From: Roseibaca calidilacus
GTDB lineage: Bacteria > Pseudomonadota > Alphaproteobacteria > Rhodobacterales > Rhodobacteraceae
NCBI RefSeq assembly: GCF_001517585.1
Contig: NZ_FBYC01000004.1
Span: forward strand, 124,001 to 188,000
Reading direction: 5' to 3'
DNA length: 64,000 bases
The notes beneath the pieces are model-generated. The model saw only the letters and a program-made list of their open reading frames with translations, was not told where the DNA came from and did not search any database. Made by a program: the position numbers and the translations under genes. The stretch's first letter is position 1. Every line of letters begins with the position of its first letter. Of this stretch, positions 17,878-28,288 are shown piece after piece.

Positions 17878-18879
17878 ATGGATACGCAACATATGCAAGA
17901 TCGCCCCCATGACGCGCTTGCCGCGCATTTGTCAGACGACCTGACCGCGGTCAATGCGCTGATCCGACAGACCATGGCGTCCGAGCATGCGCCCCGCATT
18001 CCAGAGGTTACGGCGCATCTGATCGAAGCGGGCGGCAAGCGCATTCGGCCCATGCTGGTACTGGCGGCGGCGGACCTGTGCGGCTATGACGGCGCGCATC
18101 ATCACCACTTGGCCGCAACGGTAGAGTTCATTCACACCGCGACGCTGCTGCATGATGATGTTGTCGATGAAAGCGCGCAGCGCCGGGGTCGGGCCACGGC
18201 CAATCTGTTATGGGACAACAAATCCTCTGTGCTGGTGGGCGATTATCTGTTTGCCCGTGCGTTCCAGCTTATGGTGGCTTGCGGGTCGCTGCGGGTGTTG
18301 GACATTCTGTCGAACGCCTCTGCCACGATTGCAGAGGGCGAGGTGCTGCAACTGACCACCGCACAAAACCTTGGCACGACCGAAGCGCAATACCTGCGCG
18401 TGATCCGGGGCAAGACGGCGGCGCTGTTTTCGGCGGCAACTGAATCTGGCGCGGTGCTGGCTGGCGCGCCCGAAGACAAGGTGCAGGCGCTGTTCACTTA
18501 TGGGGACGCGCTGGGCATAAGCTTTCAGATGGTTGATGATTTTCTGGATTTCGGCGGCGCGGGTGACGATATCGGCAAGCGCATCGGCGACGATTTCCGC
18601 GAACGCAAGGTGACCTTGCCCATCATCCGCGCCTTTGCTCGCGCCGATGTGGAGGAGCGCGCTTTCTGGCAGCGCACCATTGCCAAGGGCGACCAGCAGG
18701 ACGGCGATTTCGAGCAAGCCTGCGCCATCATCGCCCGCCACGGCACCTTAGAGGAAACGCGGGCCGAGGCCTTGGCATGGTCCCACCGCGCAAAAGAGGC
18801 GTTGTCAGATCTGCCCGATACGCCATTGCGTGCCATGCTGTCAGACCTTGCGACCTATGTGGTGCAGCGGTTGAACTAA
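17878..18879 (+). CDS. ispB: Polyprenyl diphosphate synthase (octaprenyl/decaprenyl type)
   Basis: A 333-residue trans-prenyltransferase that builds the isoprenoid side chain of ubiquinone. Both aspartate-rich motifs are intact: LLHDDVVDESAQRRG (first DDxxD) and MVDDFLDFGGAGDDIG (second). EAGGKRIRPMLVL near residue 55 binds isopentenyl diphosphate. Chain length (C40 or C50) cannot be read by eye; Rhodobacterales usually make Q-10. Three in-frame ATGs (17869, 17878, 17893) could start; 17878 is a compromise. It is divergent from the DUF2007 operon and convergent with ribF, with the stops two bases apart. Confidence 0.9.
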   Translation: MDTQHMQDRPHDALAAHLSDDLTAVNALIRQTMASEHAPRIPEVTAHLIEAGGKRIRPMLVLAAADLCGYDGAHHHHLAATVEFIHTATLLHDDVVDESAQRRGRATANLLWDNKSSVLVGDYLFARAFQLMVACGSLRVLDILSNASATIAEGEVLQLTTAQNLGTTEAQYLRVIRGKTAALFSAATESGAVLAGAPEDKVQALFTYGDALGISFQMVDDFLDFGGAGDDIGKRIGDDFRERKVTLPIIRAFARADVEERAFWQRTIAKGDQQDGDFEQACAIIARHGTLEETRAEALAWSHRAKEALSDLPDTPLRAMLSDLATYVVQRLN

Positions 18880-18880
18880 C

Positions 18881-19807
18881 CTATAGCGCTGTCAGGACCG
18901 CCCGTGCCTGAAGGCTGTCGGCGTTCATCTGGGCGATCAGTTTGTCGACACCGGCGTAAGCGACTTCGTCGCGCAGATGTTCGACCAGCGCCACCGACAG
19001 CCGCGCGCCATACAGATCGCCCTTGAAGTCGAACAGGAAGGTTTCCAGATTGGGGCTGTTCACCCCGAACATGGGCCGCACACCCATAGAGGCAACGCCC
19101 TGATAGCGCCCTGTATGCGGGCCATCCAGCACATCGACCAACACGGCATAGACCCCGAAGCGCGGCGGGTGCAGCCCGTCGATGGACATGTTCGCGGTTG
19201 GGTAACCCAATGCACGACCGCGTTTTTCGCCATGCAGAACCGGCCCTTCGATGCGGTGCCAATGGCCCAGCATCCGCGCGGCGCGGCGCGGGTCGCCTTC
19301 GGTCAGCGCGGCGCGAATGGCGGTCGAGGAAAAGACCTCTCCGCCTTGTGCCACAAGATCGGCCACGGTCACGTCAAAGCCCAGTTCACTGCCGAGGGCC
19401 TGCAAATCTGCGGCTGTCCCGGTGCGCCCCTTGCCAAAGCAGAAATCCGCCCCGATCACGACATGGCGAATGCCAAGCCCGTCATGTAGCACCTGCACCG
19501 CGAAATCGCGTGCCGAAAGTTGCGACAGCGTGCTGTCGAACGGCAGTTCATACAGCCGCTCTACCCCCAGCATATCCAACCTGTGCGCGCGGGCTTGTGC
19601 ATTCATCAGGCGGAACGGGGCCGCGTCTGGGAAGAAGAATTCGCGCGGGTGCGGCTCGAATGTAATGACGCCCAAAGGCGCATCGCTGCGGCGCGCCATG
19701 TCGATCACGGCGCGGTGGCCCAGATGCAGCCCGTCGAAATTGCCCATGGCGACCGATGCGCCACGAGCGCTGCCGTCAAGACCGGTCCAGTGGTGGAAAA
19801 CCTGCAT
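18881..19807 (-). CDS. ribF: Bifunctional riboflavin kinase/FAD synthetase
   Basis: A 308-residue enzyme making FMN and then FAD. The N-terminal nucleotidyltransferase shows VAMGNFDGLHLGHRAV and, further on, FSSTAIRAALTEGD. The C-terminal flavokinase begins near residue 185 with GEKRGRALGYPTANMS and contains ETFLFDFKGDLYG. ATG at 19805-19807 (MQVFHHW) was chosen because GAGGG lies four bases before it. It follows the MaoC-type gene by 27 bases on the minus strand, and both may belong to a longer unit with the HAD and pyrophosphatase genes. Confidence 0.95.
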   Translation of the reverse strand: MQVFHHWTGLDGSARGASVAMGNFDGLHLGHRAVIDMARRSDAPLGVITFEPHPREFFFPDAAPFRLMNAQARAHRLDMLGVERLYELPFDSTLSQLSARDFAVQVLHDGLGIRHVVIGADFCFGKGRTGTAADLQALGSELGFDVTVADLVAQGGEVFSSTAIRAALTEGDPRRAARMLGHWHRIEGPVLHGEKRGRALGYPTANMSIDGLHPPRFGVYAVLVDVLDGPHTGRYQGVASMGVRPMFGVNSPNLETFLFDFKGDLYGARLSVALVEHLRDEVAYAGVDKLIAQMNADSLQARAVLTAL

Positions 19808-19834
19808 CTGCCCTCGTTGGGGCAAATGCGCCCC

Positions 19835-20293
19835 TTAGTCGAATTTGCGGCTGGGGGCCAGCACGGTGGCTTCGCCCTTCAACACCGTCATATCCCCCAC
19901 CGTGCAGCGACAATCAAGGGTCACGCGGCGTTTGGCATAGTCGATGGTCAGAACCGTGACTTCGGCGCGCACCACGTCGCCGGGGCGGACAGGGGCCATG
20001 AATTTCAGCGACTGGCCCATGTAGATCGTGCCATGGCCGGGCAGTTGTTCGCCGATCACGGCGGAAATCAGCCCGGCGGTCAGCATTCCATGTGCGATCC
20101 GGCCTTCGAAAATCGTGTCTTGTGCATAAGCGTCGTCCAGATGCACAGGGTTGCGGTCGGTCGACACCTCCGCGAACAATTCGATGTCGCGGTCGGTGAT
20201 TTCCTTTTGCAGATGGCGCGCCATGCCGATTTCCAGATCTTCGATGCAGATCGTGCCACGCGGGAAATTGTCATTCATACCGTTGTCCAACAT
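19835..20293 (-). CDS. MaoC-family (R)-specific enoyl-CoA hydratase-like protein
   Basis: A 152-residue single hot-dog-fold protein. The hydratase-2 motif is present: EVSTDRNPVHLDDAYA followed by GRIAHGMLTAGLIS, which place the catalytic Asp and His. Single-domain members such as PhaJ hydrate trans-2-enoyl-CoA to (R)-3-hydroxyacyl-CoA. No PHA genes are adjacent, so the pathway is open. ATG at 20291-20293 has AAAGG upstream; ATG at 20278 is an alternative. ribF follows closely. The 158-base gap upstream to the HAD gene shows no clear terminator. Confidence 0.85.
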   Translation of the reverse strand: MLDNGMNDNFPRGTICIEDLEIGMARHLQKEITDRDIELFAEVSTDRNPVHLDDAYAQDTIFEGRIAHGMLTAGLISAVIGEQLPGHGTIYMGQSLKFMAPVRPGDVVRAEVTVLTIDYAKRRVTLDCRCTVGDMTVLKGEATVLAPSRKFD

Positions 20294-20451
20294 CGTATCA
20301 CGCCTTTCAAAGGTTCCGGGCCATGTTGCGGTGCAGCACTAGCCCATCAGGCCGAGTCGCGCAAGAGGCTTGCGTAATAAAATGTCAGTATGGCGGGTTT
20401 GTGGTGTAATTATGTTGCGTGGCAATCTGTCGCAAGCGGGACAGGGCGGCC

Positions 20452-21333
20452 TTAGCGAAGCCGCCCGATAGCATAGGTGGGCGCTTGGCCTTCATCTGCC
20501 AGCCATGCAGCCAGCGGGGCTTGTTCAGGCGTTTCGACATCCGCGCCGAACTTGTCTGCGGCCAGCCCCCCGGTGATGAACAGCGTATCCACCCCCTCGG
20601 CCATACCGCCCTTGATATCGGTCTGAATACCGTCGCCAATGGCGATCACCCGGTCTTCGGCAAAGCGTAGCCCCAGATTTTGCGCATGACGGCGCGCAAG
20701 ATCGTAGATTGGCGGGTGGGGTTTGCCGAAATACAGGCTCTCGCCGCCCATCTGGTCATAAAGCTGCGCCAGCGCGCCCGCGCAATAGATGCGCGTTTCG
20801 CCGTAATCGACAACAATGTCGGGGTTGGCACAGAGCAGTTTCAACCCGCGCGCCTTGGCGGCCAGAAAGCGCCCGCGATAGTCCTCTGGCGTCTCCGTCA
20901 GTTCTTCGAACGGGCCGGTGCAGATAATGCCCTCGGCATCCTCGAAGCTGACGCGTTCGATGGCCGGGTAATCGCCCGCCCAATCGGGCAGGTCGGTGAA
21001 GAACCCGTCATCCTTGTCTGGCCCCAGATGCCAGATCTTGGTGCCCACCGCGCCGATCAGCATGGCGGTTTGCGCCGCGTCGCCAGAGGTGGCGATGGCG
21101 TCATAGGCGTCGGGCGACAGGCCCATCTCGTTTAGCCGCGCGCGCACCCCGGCTTCGGGGCGCGGCGCATTCGTGACCAGAATGACCCGCCCGCCAGCTT
21201 GGCGATAGGCGATCAGCGCGGCTTCGGCGGCGGGGTAGATGACCTCTCCGTTATGCACACAGCCCCAAAGATCCACCAAGGCAAGGTTATAGTTTGCCGA
21301 AACCTCGGCGAAGCTGCTGATAATGCGGGTCAT
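20452..21333 (-). CDS. HAD superfamily IIA hydrolase (TIGR01459-type)
   Basis: A 293-residue phosphatase of the NagD-like subclass IIA. Motif I is ALVDLWGCVHNGE, where the second residue of the usual DxD is replaced by Leu-Trp-Gly-style sequence as in this subfamily. Motif II is ILVTNAPRP. Motif IV is AIGDGIQTDIKGG. TIGR01459 proteins are common in alphaproteobacteria and their substrate is unknown. The ATG at 21331-21333 has GAAAGG seven or more bases upstream. It starts 11 bases after the pyrophosphatase stop, so the two are co-transcribed. Confidence 0.85.
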   Translation of the reverse strand: MTRIISSFAEVSANYNLALVDLWGCVHNGEVIYPAAEAALIAYRQAGGRVILVTNAPRPEAGVRARLNEMGLSPDAYDAIATSGDAAQTAMLIGAVGTKIWHLGPDKDDGFFTDLPDWAGDYPAIERVSFEDAEGIICTGPFEELTETPEDYRGRFLAAKARGLKLLCANPDIVVDYGETRIYCAGALAQLYDQMGGESLYFGKPHPPIYDLARRHAQNLGLRFAEDRVIAIGDGIQTDIKGGMAEGVDTLFITGGLAADKFGADVETPEQAPLAAWLADEGQAPTYAIGRLR

Positions 21334-21344
21334 GTCAGGGCCTT

Positions 21345-22265
21345 TCAGAGCGCCAGAACGGGGATGATCTGTTTCTTGCGGCTCATGACACCGGGCAGCA
21401 CCACGCTGTCGCCGTCGACCGTCGCGCCGAAAGATTTTTCGGCAACTGCCCGCGTCAGGTCGTTGGGCACCAGCATGGTCGCTTCCTCGCGCAGAATATC
21501 GACCACGAACAGCAGCACCTGATCGGCCCCGTCCTCGGCCGCGACGGTTTCCATGCTGGCCATCAGGCTGGCCTTGCGCGACAGGATCTGCTCGGGAGAG
21601 GTGGTTTCCAAAACTGACACGCGGAACTTCTTGCCACCCACTTCGTAATTCTTGCTATCCATCCGCAACAATTCGGCGTCTGAAAACGCCGAAACATCCG
21701 ATTTCGCAGCGAACATGGCGCTGGCCAATGCGCCCATATCCACGCCCAGATCATCCGCCAAGGCGTGGGCAATGGCGCGGTCTTCCTGCGTGGTGGTGGG
21801 CGAGCGGAATTCCAGCGTGTCCGACAGGATGCAGGACAGCATCAGCCCCTTCACCCATGCCGGCGCTTGCGCCATATGCTTGCCGATCAGGCTGTGCATG
21901 ATGGTTGCGGTGCAGGCCAGCGGGCGGATGGTAATGTCGATCGGCCCCTTGGTTTCCAAGCCGCCGACCAGCTTGTGGTGGTCGATGATCGCGGTCACAT
22001 CCAACGCGTTGATATTGGAGGGCAATTCGGCAGGGTTGTTGGTGTCCACAACCACGGCGGGGGTGCCGTCGGCAATGTCGGTCACGATGCGCGGCTTGGG
22101 GCAATCCCAGTGTTTGAGAACGAAGGCTGCCTCGGTATTCGGCTCGCCCAGCAGCACGGCCTCTGCCGGGGTTTTCTTTATTTCGTTCAGGAACCACGCC
22201 CAGATAACGGGTGATCCGGTGGAATCCGTATCGGGCGAGAGATGGCCGAAAACAAGCGTGGTCAT
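21345..22265 (-). CDS. ppaC: Manganese-dependent inorganic pyrophosphatase, family II
   Basis: A 306-residue DHH-family pyrophosphatase that hydrolyses pyrophosphate in the cytoplasm. Metal-binding motifs are FGHLSPDTDSTGS (usual form GHxxPDTDS), VVDTNNPAE and IIDHHKLVG. The C-terminal substrate motif MSRKKQIIP is intact. Family II enzymes are less widespread in proteobacteria than family I, though Rhodobacterales often have them. ATG at 22263-22265 was chosen because the frame upstream (to 22409) runs through the groESL promoter region and lacks family sequence. It is divergent from groESL. Confidence 0.93.
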   Translation of the reverse strand: MTTLVFGHLSPDTDSTGSPVIWAWFLNEIKKTPAEAVLLGEPNTEAAFVLKHWDCPKPRIVTDIADGTPAVVVDTNNPAELPSNINALDVTAIIDHHKLVGGLETKGPIDITIRPLACTATIMHSLIGKHMAQAPAWVKGLMLSCILSDTLEFRSPTTTQEDRAIAHALADDLGVDMGALASAMFAAKSDVSAFSDAELLRMDSKNYEVGGKKFRVSVLETTSPEQILSRKASLMASMETVAAEDGADQVLLFVVDILREEATMLVPNDLTRAVAEKSFGATVDGDSVVLPGVMSRKKQIIPVLAL

Positions 22266-22392
22266 GTGGTGCTGTCCCGTATGTCTATGGTCGTTGCGCG
22301 GGTTATAGGCGGTGCAGCATTGCTTGTCATCCTCTGTTGCGGAAGCCTGCGCAAACGGTAACGGCGCAGCACGATTTTTGCAAAAGGACTGG

Positions 22393-22421
22393 TTGACAGC
22401 CTGTCGCACCCTTCCTACCTA
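22393..22421 (+). promoter_or_regulatory. Probable housekeeping promoter of groESL
   Basis: A consensus -35 hexamer TTGACA at 22393-22398 is followed, after a 17-base spacer, by TACCTA at 22416-22421 as a fair -10. The implied start near 22428 sits right at the upstream edge of the CIRCE operator, so HrcA bound there would block initiation or early elongation. Confidence 0.65.
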
Positions 22422-22428
22422 TGAGCCG

Positions 22429-22455
22429 TTAGCACTCATCCATATCGAGTGCTAA
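22429..22455 (+). promoter_or_regulatory. CIRCE operator (HrcA binding site)
   Basis: A perfect match to the CIRCE consensus: TTAGCACTC at 22429-22437, a nine-base spacer, and GAGTGCTAA at 22447-22455. It lies 35 bases before the groES start. HrcA repression of groESL through this element is established in many bacteria, including alphaproteobacteria. hrcA itself is not in the window. Confidence 0.97.
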
Positions 22456-22490
22456 TAAAATTCAACCTGGAACCATGGGAGTGTTCTCAG

Positions 22491-22778
22491 ATGGCATTCA
22501 AACCGCTGCACGATCGCGTGCTTGTTCGTCGCGTCGAAAGTGAAGAAAAGACCAAGGGTGGTCTTATCATTCCCGAGACCGCCAAGGAAAAGCCCGCAGA
22601 GGGTGAAGTGATCGCCACCGGCGAAGGCGCACGCAAGGATTCGGGCGAATTGATCGCGCCCGCCGTGAAAGCTGGCGACCGCGTTCTGTTCGGCAAATGG
22701 TCGGGCACCGAAGTGACCGTCGATGGCGAAGAACTGCTCATCATGAAGGAAAGCGACATTCTGGGCGTCATCGCCTGA
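22491..22778 (+). CDS. groS: Co-chaperonin GroES
   Basis: A 95-residue GroES of standard length. It begins [16 protein letters not shown], has the mobile loop with [20 protein letters not shown], and ends with the roof and C-terminal strand [10 protein letters not shown]. It caps the GroEL ring. The ATG at 22491 has GGGAG about ten bases upstream. An in-frame upstream ATG at 22449 falls inside CIRCE and is not used. groEL follows 45 bases later. Confidence 0.98.
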   Translation: MAFKPLHDRVLVRRVESEEKTKGGLIIPETAKEKPAEGEVIATGEGARKDSGELIAPAVKAGDRVLFGKWSGTEVTVDGEELLIMKESDILGVIA

Positions 22779-22790
22779 TCTCGCACCTGA

Positions 22791-24473
<1,683 letters not shown>

Positions 24474-24499
24474 GCCTGCCCGGCACCGCATGAACCGCG

Positions 24500-24527
24500 A
24501 AAGGCCGCCCTTCGGGGCGGCCTTTTT
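24500..24527 (+). terminator. Intrinsic terminator after groEL
   Basis: An 11-base-pair perfect stem (24500-24510 with 24515-24525) has a stable TTCG tetraloop and ends in a run of T residues. It should terminate groESL efficiently. The 193 bases from here to carB hold nothing else that I recognise. Confidence 0.95.
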
Positions 24528-24720
24528 CATGTGCAAAGGGTTGGTCGGTCGGCAGCAACTAGCTGGCAGATGCCAAGCTAACGTGGTTGCCGGGCCTGTT
24601 GGGCGCGCAACGCTTGCAGTTTTGGACGATGCCCAGAGCCAAGTCTTTTCAGCCGCTCAGAACAGCCGCAGCGGATCAGGGGCGTTTCAGCGGGTCGCAC
24701 GACGCGGCTGGCGCGGCGGA

Positions 24721-27700
24721 TTACTCCGCCGCCGCGTGTTGCAGCGCCCGCACCCCGATATCGCCTTCCAGCATGGCGCGGATGGCCTGAACCGCCGCAT
24801 GGCTACCTGCCGCCGTGGTGTAATAGGGGATCTTGTCATAAAGGGCCACCGCGCGAATTTCGCGGCTGTCCTCTATCGCCTGTGCGCCTTCGGTGGTGTT
24901 CAGCACCATGGCAATTTCGCCGCTTTTCAGCAGGTCCACGATATTCGGACGGCCCTCATAGACCTTGTTGACCAATTCGCAGGGCACATCCTGCGCGGCC
25001 AGCCAATCGGCGGTGCCGCGTGTGGCGACAATGACAAAGCCCATCTCGACCAGAAGCTTGGCGGCCTCTAGCATCATCGGTCCCTTGTCGTAATCCTTGA
25101 TCGACAAGAACACGCGGCCTTCGCTTGGCAGGTCCACACCTGCGCCAAGCTGGGCCTTGTAGAACGCGCGGTCAAAGCGGCGTGCCCAGCCCATCACCTC
25201 GCCGGTGGAGCGCATTTCCGGCCCCAGAAGCGTGTCGACACCGGGGAACCGCGCGAAGGGCAACACCGCTTCCTTGACCGAGAACCACGGCGTTTGCGGG
25301 TCCGCCAGCGTCATCGGATCGCCCATTGGCAGCGGGTCCGAGGGGGCGACATCGGCGCTGATCGGCGCGCGCATCGGGAAGTTCGACAAGGGTTCACCCG
25401 CCATAAGCCGCGCAGCGATGGACGCAATCGCGCTGTCGGTGGCCTTGGCCACGAATGGCACGGTGCGCGACGCGCGCGGGTTCACTTCCAGCACATAGAT
25501 TTCGCCATCCTTGATAGCGAATTGCACATTCATCAGCCCGACCACGTTCAGCCCGCGCGCCATGGCTTCGGTCTGCACGCGCAATTCTGCGATTGTGTCG
25601 GCATCCAGCGAATAGGGGGGCAAAGAGCAGGCGGAGTCGCCCGAATGCACGCCCGCTTCCTCAATATGCTGCATAATGCCCGCGACATGCACATTCTTGC
25701 CGTCACACAGTGCATCCACATCCACCTCGACCGCGCCGATCAGGTAGCTGTCCAGCAGCACCGGGTTCTTGCCCGACACGACCACCGCATCGCGGATATA
25801 GCGTTCCAGATGCGCGTCGTCGCGCACGATCTCCATCGCGCGACCGCCCAGAACATAAGATGGGCGGATCACCAACGGGTAGCCAACCTGTTGCGCGATA
25901 TTGAACGCCTGTTCGGGGCTAGAGGCAATGCCATTGACCGGCTGGCGCAAACCCAACTTGTTCAGCAGCGCCTGAAACCTTTCGCGGTCCTCGGCCAAGT
26001 CAATCGCATCGGGGCTGGTGCCGAGTATGGGAATGCCTTCATCCTGAAGCGCGTTTGCCAGCTTCAGCGGTGTCTGCCCGCCAAACTGCACGATAACCCC
26101 GTGCAGCGTGCCGTTTTCCTGCTCGACACGCAGGATTTCCAGAACATGCTCCAGCGTCAGCGGCTCAAAATACAGCCGGTCCGATGTGTCGTAATCGGTC
26201 GACACGGTTTCCGGGTTGCAGTTGATCATGATGGTTTCATAGCCGACATCGGTCAGCGCAAAACAGGCGTGGCAGCAGCAATAGTCGAACTCTATCCCTT
26301 GGCCGATCCGGTTCGGGCCGCCGCCCAAGATAACCACCTTTTTGCGGTCCGAGGGGCGCGCCTCGCATTCGGCGTCACCCATGACCGGGGTTTCATAGGT
26401 GGAATACATGTAGGGGGTTTGCGCCTCGAACTCGGCGGCGCAGGTGTCGATCCGTTTGAACACCGCGTTCACGCCCAGATTGCGGCGCGCGCGGCGCACT
26501 TGGTCTTCGTCACGGCCGGTCAGCGCGGCCAAGCGGGCATCGGTGAAGCCCAGCATTTTCACCTCGCGCAGCCCCTCGGCAGTCACGGGCAGGCCGGCCT
26601 TGCGGATGCCTGCTTCAGCTTCGATGATCTCGCGGATGCGCGCCAAGAACCACGGGTCGAAGGATGTCGCAGCCTGAATGTCGTCATTCGACAGCCCTTC
26701 GCGCATAGCCTGTGCAATCAGCCGCAACCGGTCCGGGGTCTGGCTGCTGATGGCCTTGATGATCGCGGCGCGGTCAGGGGCGCCGGGAATGGCGATCTCG
26801 TCAAAGCCGGTCAGGCCGGTTTCCATGCTGGCCAAGGCTTTTTGCATGGATTCGTGGAAGGTCCGGCCAATCGCCATTGCTTCGCCCACCGATTTCATAG
26901 CGGTGGTCAGTTCGGGCTTGGAACCTGCGAACTTTTCAAAAGCGAACCTTGGGATCTTGGTGACAACATAATCTATGGTCGGTTCGAACGACGCAGGTGT
27001 CACTTTCGTGATATCGTTGTCCAATTCGTCCAGCGTGTAGCCGATGGCCAGTTTCGCGGCGATCTTGGCGATCGGGAAACCCGTCGCCTTCGACGCCAGC
27101 GCCGAAGAACGCGACACACGCGGGTTCATCTCGATCACGACCATGCGGCCATCGGCGGGGTTGATCGCCCATTGCACGTTGGACCCGCCGGTCTCGACAC
27201 CGATTTCACGCAGCACGGCGATAGAGCCGTTGCGCATGATCTGGTATTCCTTGTCGGTCAGCGTCAGGGCAGGGGCCACGGTGATCGAATCGCCCGTGTG
27301 CACGCCCATCGGGTCCACGTTTTCGATGGAACAGACGATGATGGCGTTGTCGGCGCGGTCGCGCACGACCTCCATCTCATACTCTTTCCAGCCCAGCAGC
27401 GATTCATCGACCAGAATTTGCGCCACGGGCGATGCGTCCAGTCCCGACCGGCAGATGCGTTCGTAATCGTCGCGGTTATAGGCCACGCCGCCGCCCGTGC
27501 CCCCCAGCGTGAAAGCGGGGCGGATAATGGCGGGCAGGCCGACATATTCGATAGCCTCTATGGCGGCGGCAACACCGGCATTGATGTCGTATTTGCCGTT
27601 GTCCAGCTTCGGCGCGGCAATGATCGTGGCTTTCGGGTTCTCCAGCCCGATACGGTCCATCGCCTCGCGGAACAGCTTGCGGTCTTCGGCCATTTCGATG

Positions 27701-28065
27701 GCTTCGCGATTCGCGCCGATCAGTTCCACCCCGAACTTTTCCAATACACCCATATCGGCCAGCGCCAGCGAGGTGTTCAGCCCGGTTTGCCCGCCCATCG
27801 TGGGCAGCAGCGCGTCGGGGCGTTCTTTTTCGATAATCTTGGCGACAATCTCTGGCGTGATGGGTTCGATATAGGTGGCATCCGCCAGCCCCGGATCGGT
27901 CATGATGGTCGCAGGGTTCGAATTGACCAGAATGACCCGATACCCTTCCTCGCGTAGCGCCTTGCAGGCTTGCGCGCCGGAATAGTCGAACTCGCATGCC
28001 TGCCCGATCACGATGGGCCCGGCCCCGATAATCATGATGGATTGGATGTCGGTTCTTTTCGGCAT
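24721..28065 (-). CDS. carB: Carbamoyl-phosphate synthase large subunit
   Basis: A 1114-residue enzyme making carbamoyl phosphate for arginine and pyrimidines with the CarA glutaminase, which is not in the window. It has two homologous ATP-grasp halves. The N-half begins with [20 protein letters not shown] and the C-half repeats this as [20 protein letters not shown] near residue 580. The C-terminal MGS-like allosteric domain contains [18 protein letters not shown] at 28063-28065 (MPKRTDIQ) was chosen; a frame 24 codons longer is not family-like. It is transcribed alone and is divergent from the hybrid kinase. Confidence 0.98.
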   Translation of the reverse strand: MPKRTDIQSIMIIGAGPIVIGQACEFDYSGAQACKALREEGYRVILVNSNPATIMTDPGLADATYIEPITPEIVAKIIEKERPDALLPTMGGQTGLNTSLALADMGVLEKFGVELIGANREAIEMAEDRKLFREAMDRIGLENPKATIIAAPKLDNGKYDINAGVAAAIEAIEYVGLPAIIRPAFTLGGTGGGVAYNRDDYERICRSGLDASPVAQILVDESLLGWKEYEMEVVRDRADNAIIVCSIENVDPMGVHTGDSITVAPALTLTDKEYQIMRNGSIAVLREIGVETGGSNVQWAINPADGRMVVIEMNPRVSRSSALASKATGFPIAKIAAKLAIGYTLDELDNDITKVTPASFEPTIDYVVTKIPRFAFEKFAGSKPELTTAMKSVGEAMAIGRTFHESMQKALASMETGLTGFDEIAIPGAPDRAAIIKAISSQTPDRLRLIAQAMREGLSNDDIQAATSFDPWFLARIREIIEAEAGIRKAGLPVTAEGLREVKMLGFTDARLAALTGRDEDQVRRARRNLGVNAVFKRIDTCAAEFEAQTPYMYSTYETPVMGDAECEARPSDRKKVVILGGGPNRIGQGIEFDYCCCHACFALTDVGYETIMINCNPETVSTDYDTSDRLYFEPLTLEHVLEILRVEQENGTLHGVIVQFGGQTPLKLANALQDEGIPILGTSPDAIDLAEDRERFQALLNKLGLRQPVNGIASSPEQAFNIAQQVGYPLVIRPSYVLGGRAMEIVRDDAHLERYIRDAVVVSGKNPVLLDSYLIGAVEVDVDALCDGKNVHVAGIMQHIEEAGVHSGDSACSLPPYSLDADTIAELRVQTEAMARGLNVVGLMNVQFAIKDGEIYVLEVNPRASRTVPFVAKATDSAIASIAARLMAGEPLSNFPMRAPISADVAPSDPLPMGDPMTLADPQTPWFSVKEAVLPFARFPGVDTLLGPEMRSTGEVMGWARRFDRAFYKAQLGAGVDLPSEGRVFLSIKDYDKGPMMLEAAKLLVEMGFVIVATRGTADWLAAQDVPCELVNKVYEGRPNIVDLLKSGEIAMVLNTTEGAQAIEDSREIRAVALYDKIPYYTTAAGSHAAVQAIRAMLEGDIGVRALQHAAAE

Positions 28066-28288
28066 GGCTGACCCCCTTGCACGCGCAGACGCGCGCCCCG
28101 CCAAGGGCCGCGCAAATTGGGGCGGGTTATAGGCCATGGTCGTGCCAACGCAACCCTATTTGCACACGGTCGGCGGCTTGGGTAATGTGACTTTGGACCT
28201 TGCGTGTTTAAATTGAAAATTAACGCTCGATAGTCTACCAACGCGAGAGCATATCAAGGCGAAGACTATTTCGAGAAAGTCGTTTACC

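Noticed and set aside
24528..24720. Gap between groEL terminator and carB checked for an RNA gene
   Set aside because: No tRNA-like cloverleaf, riboswitch motif or convincing hairpin with a T tract was seen.
25294..27957. Open frame of 887 codons on the plus strand opposite carB
   Set aside because: Its composition mirrors carB codons and no protein motifs appear; carB itself is unmistakable.
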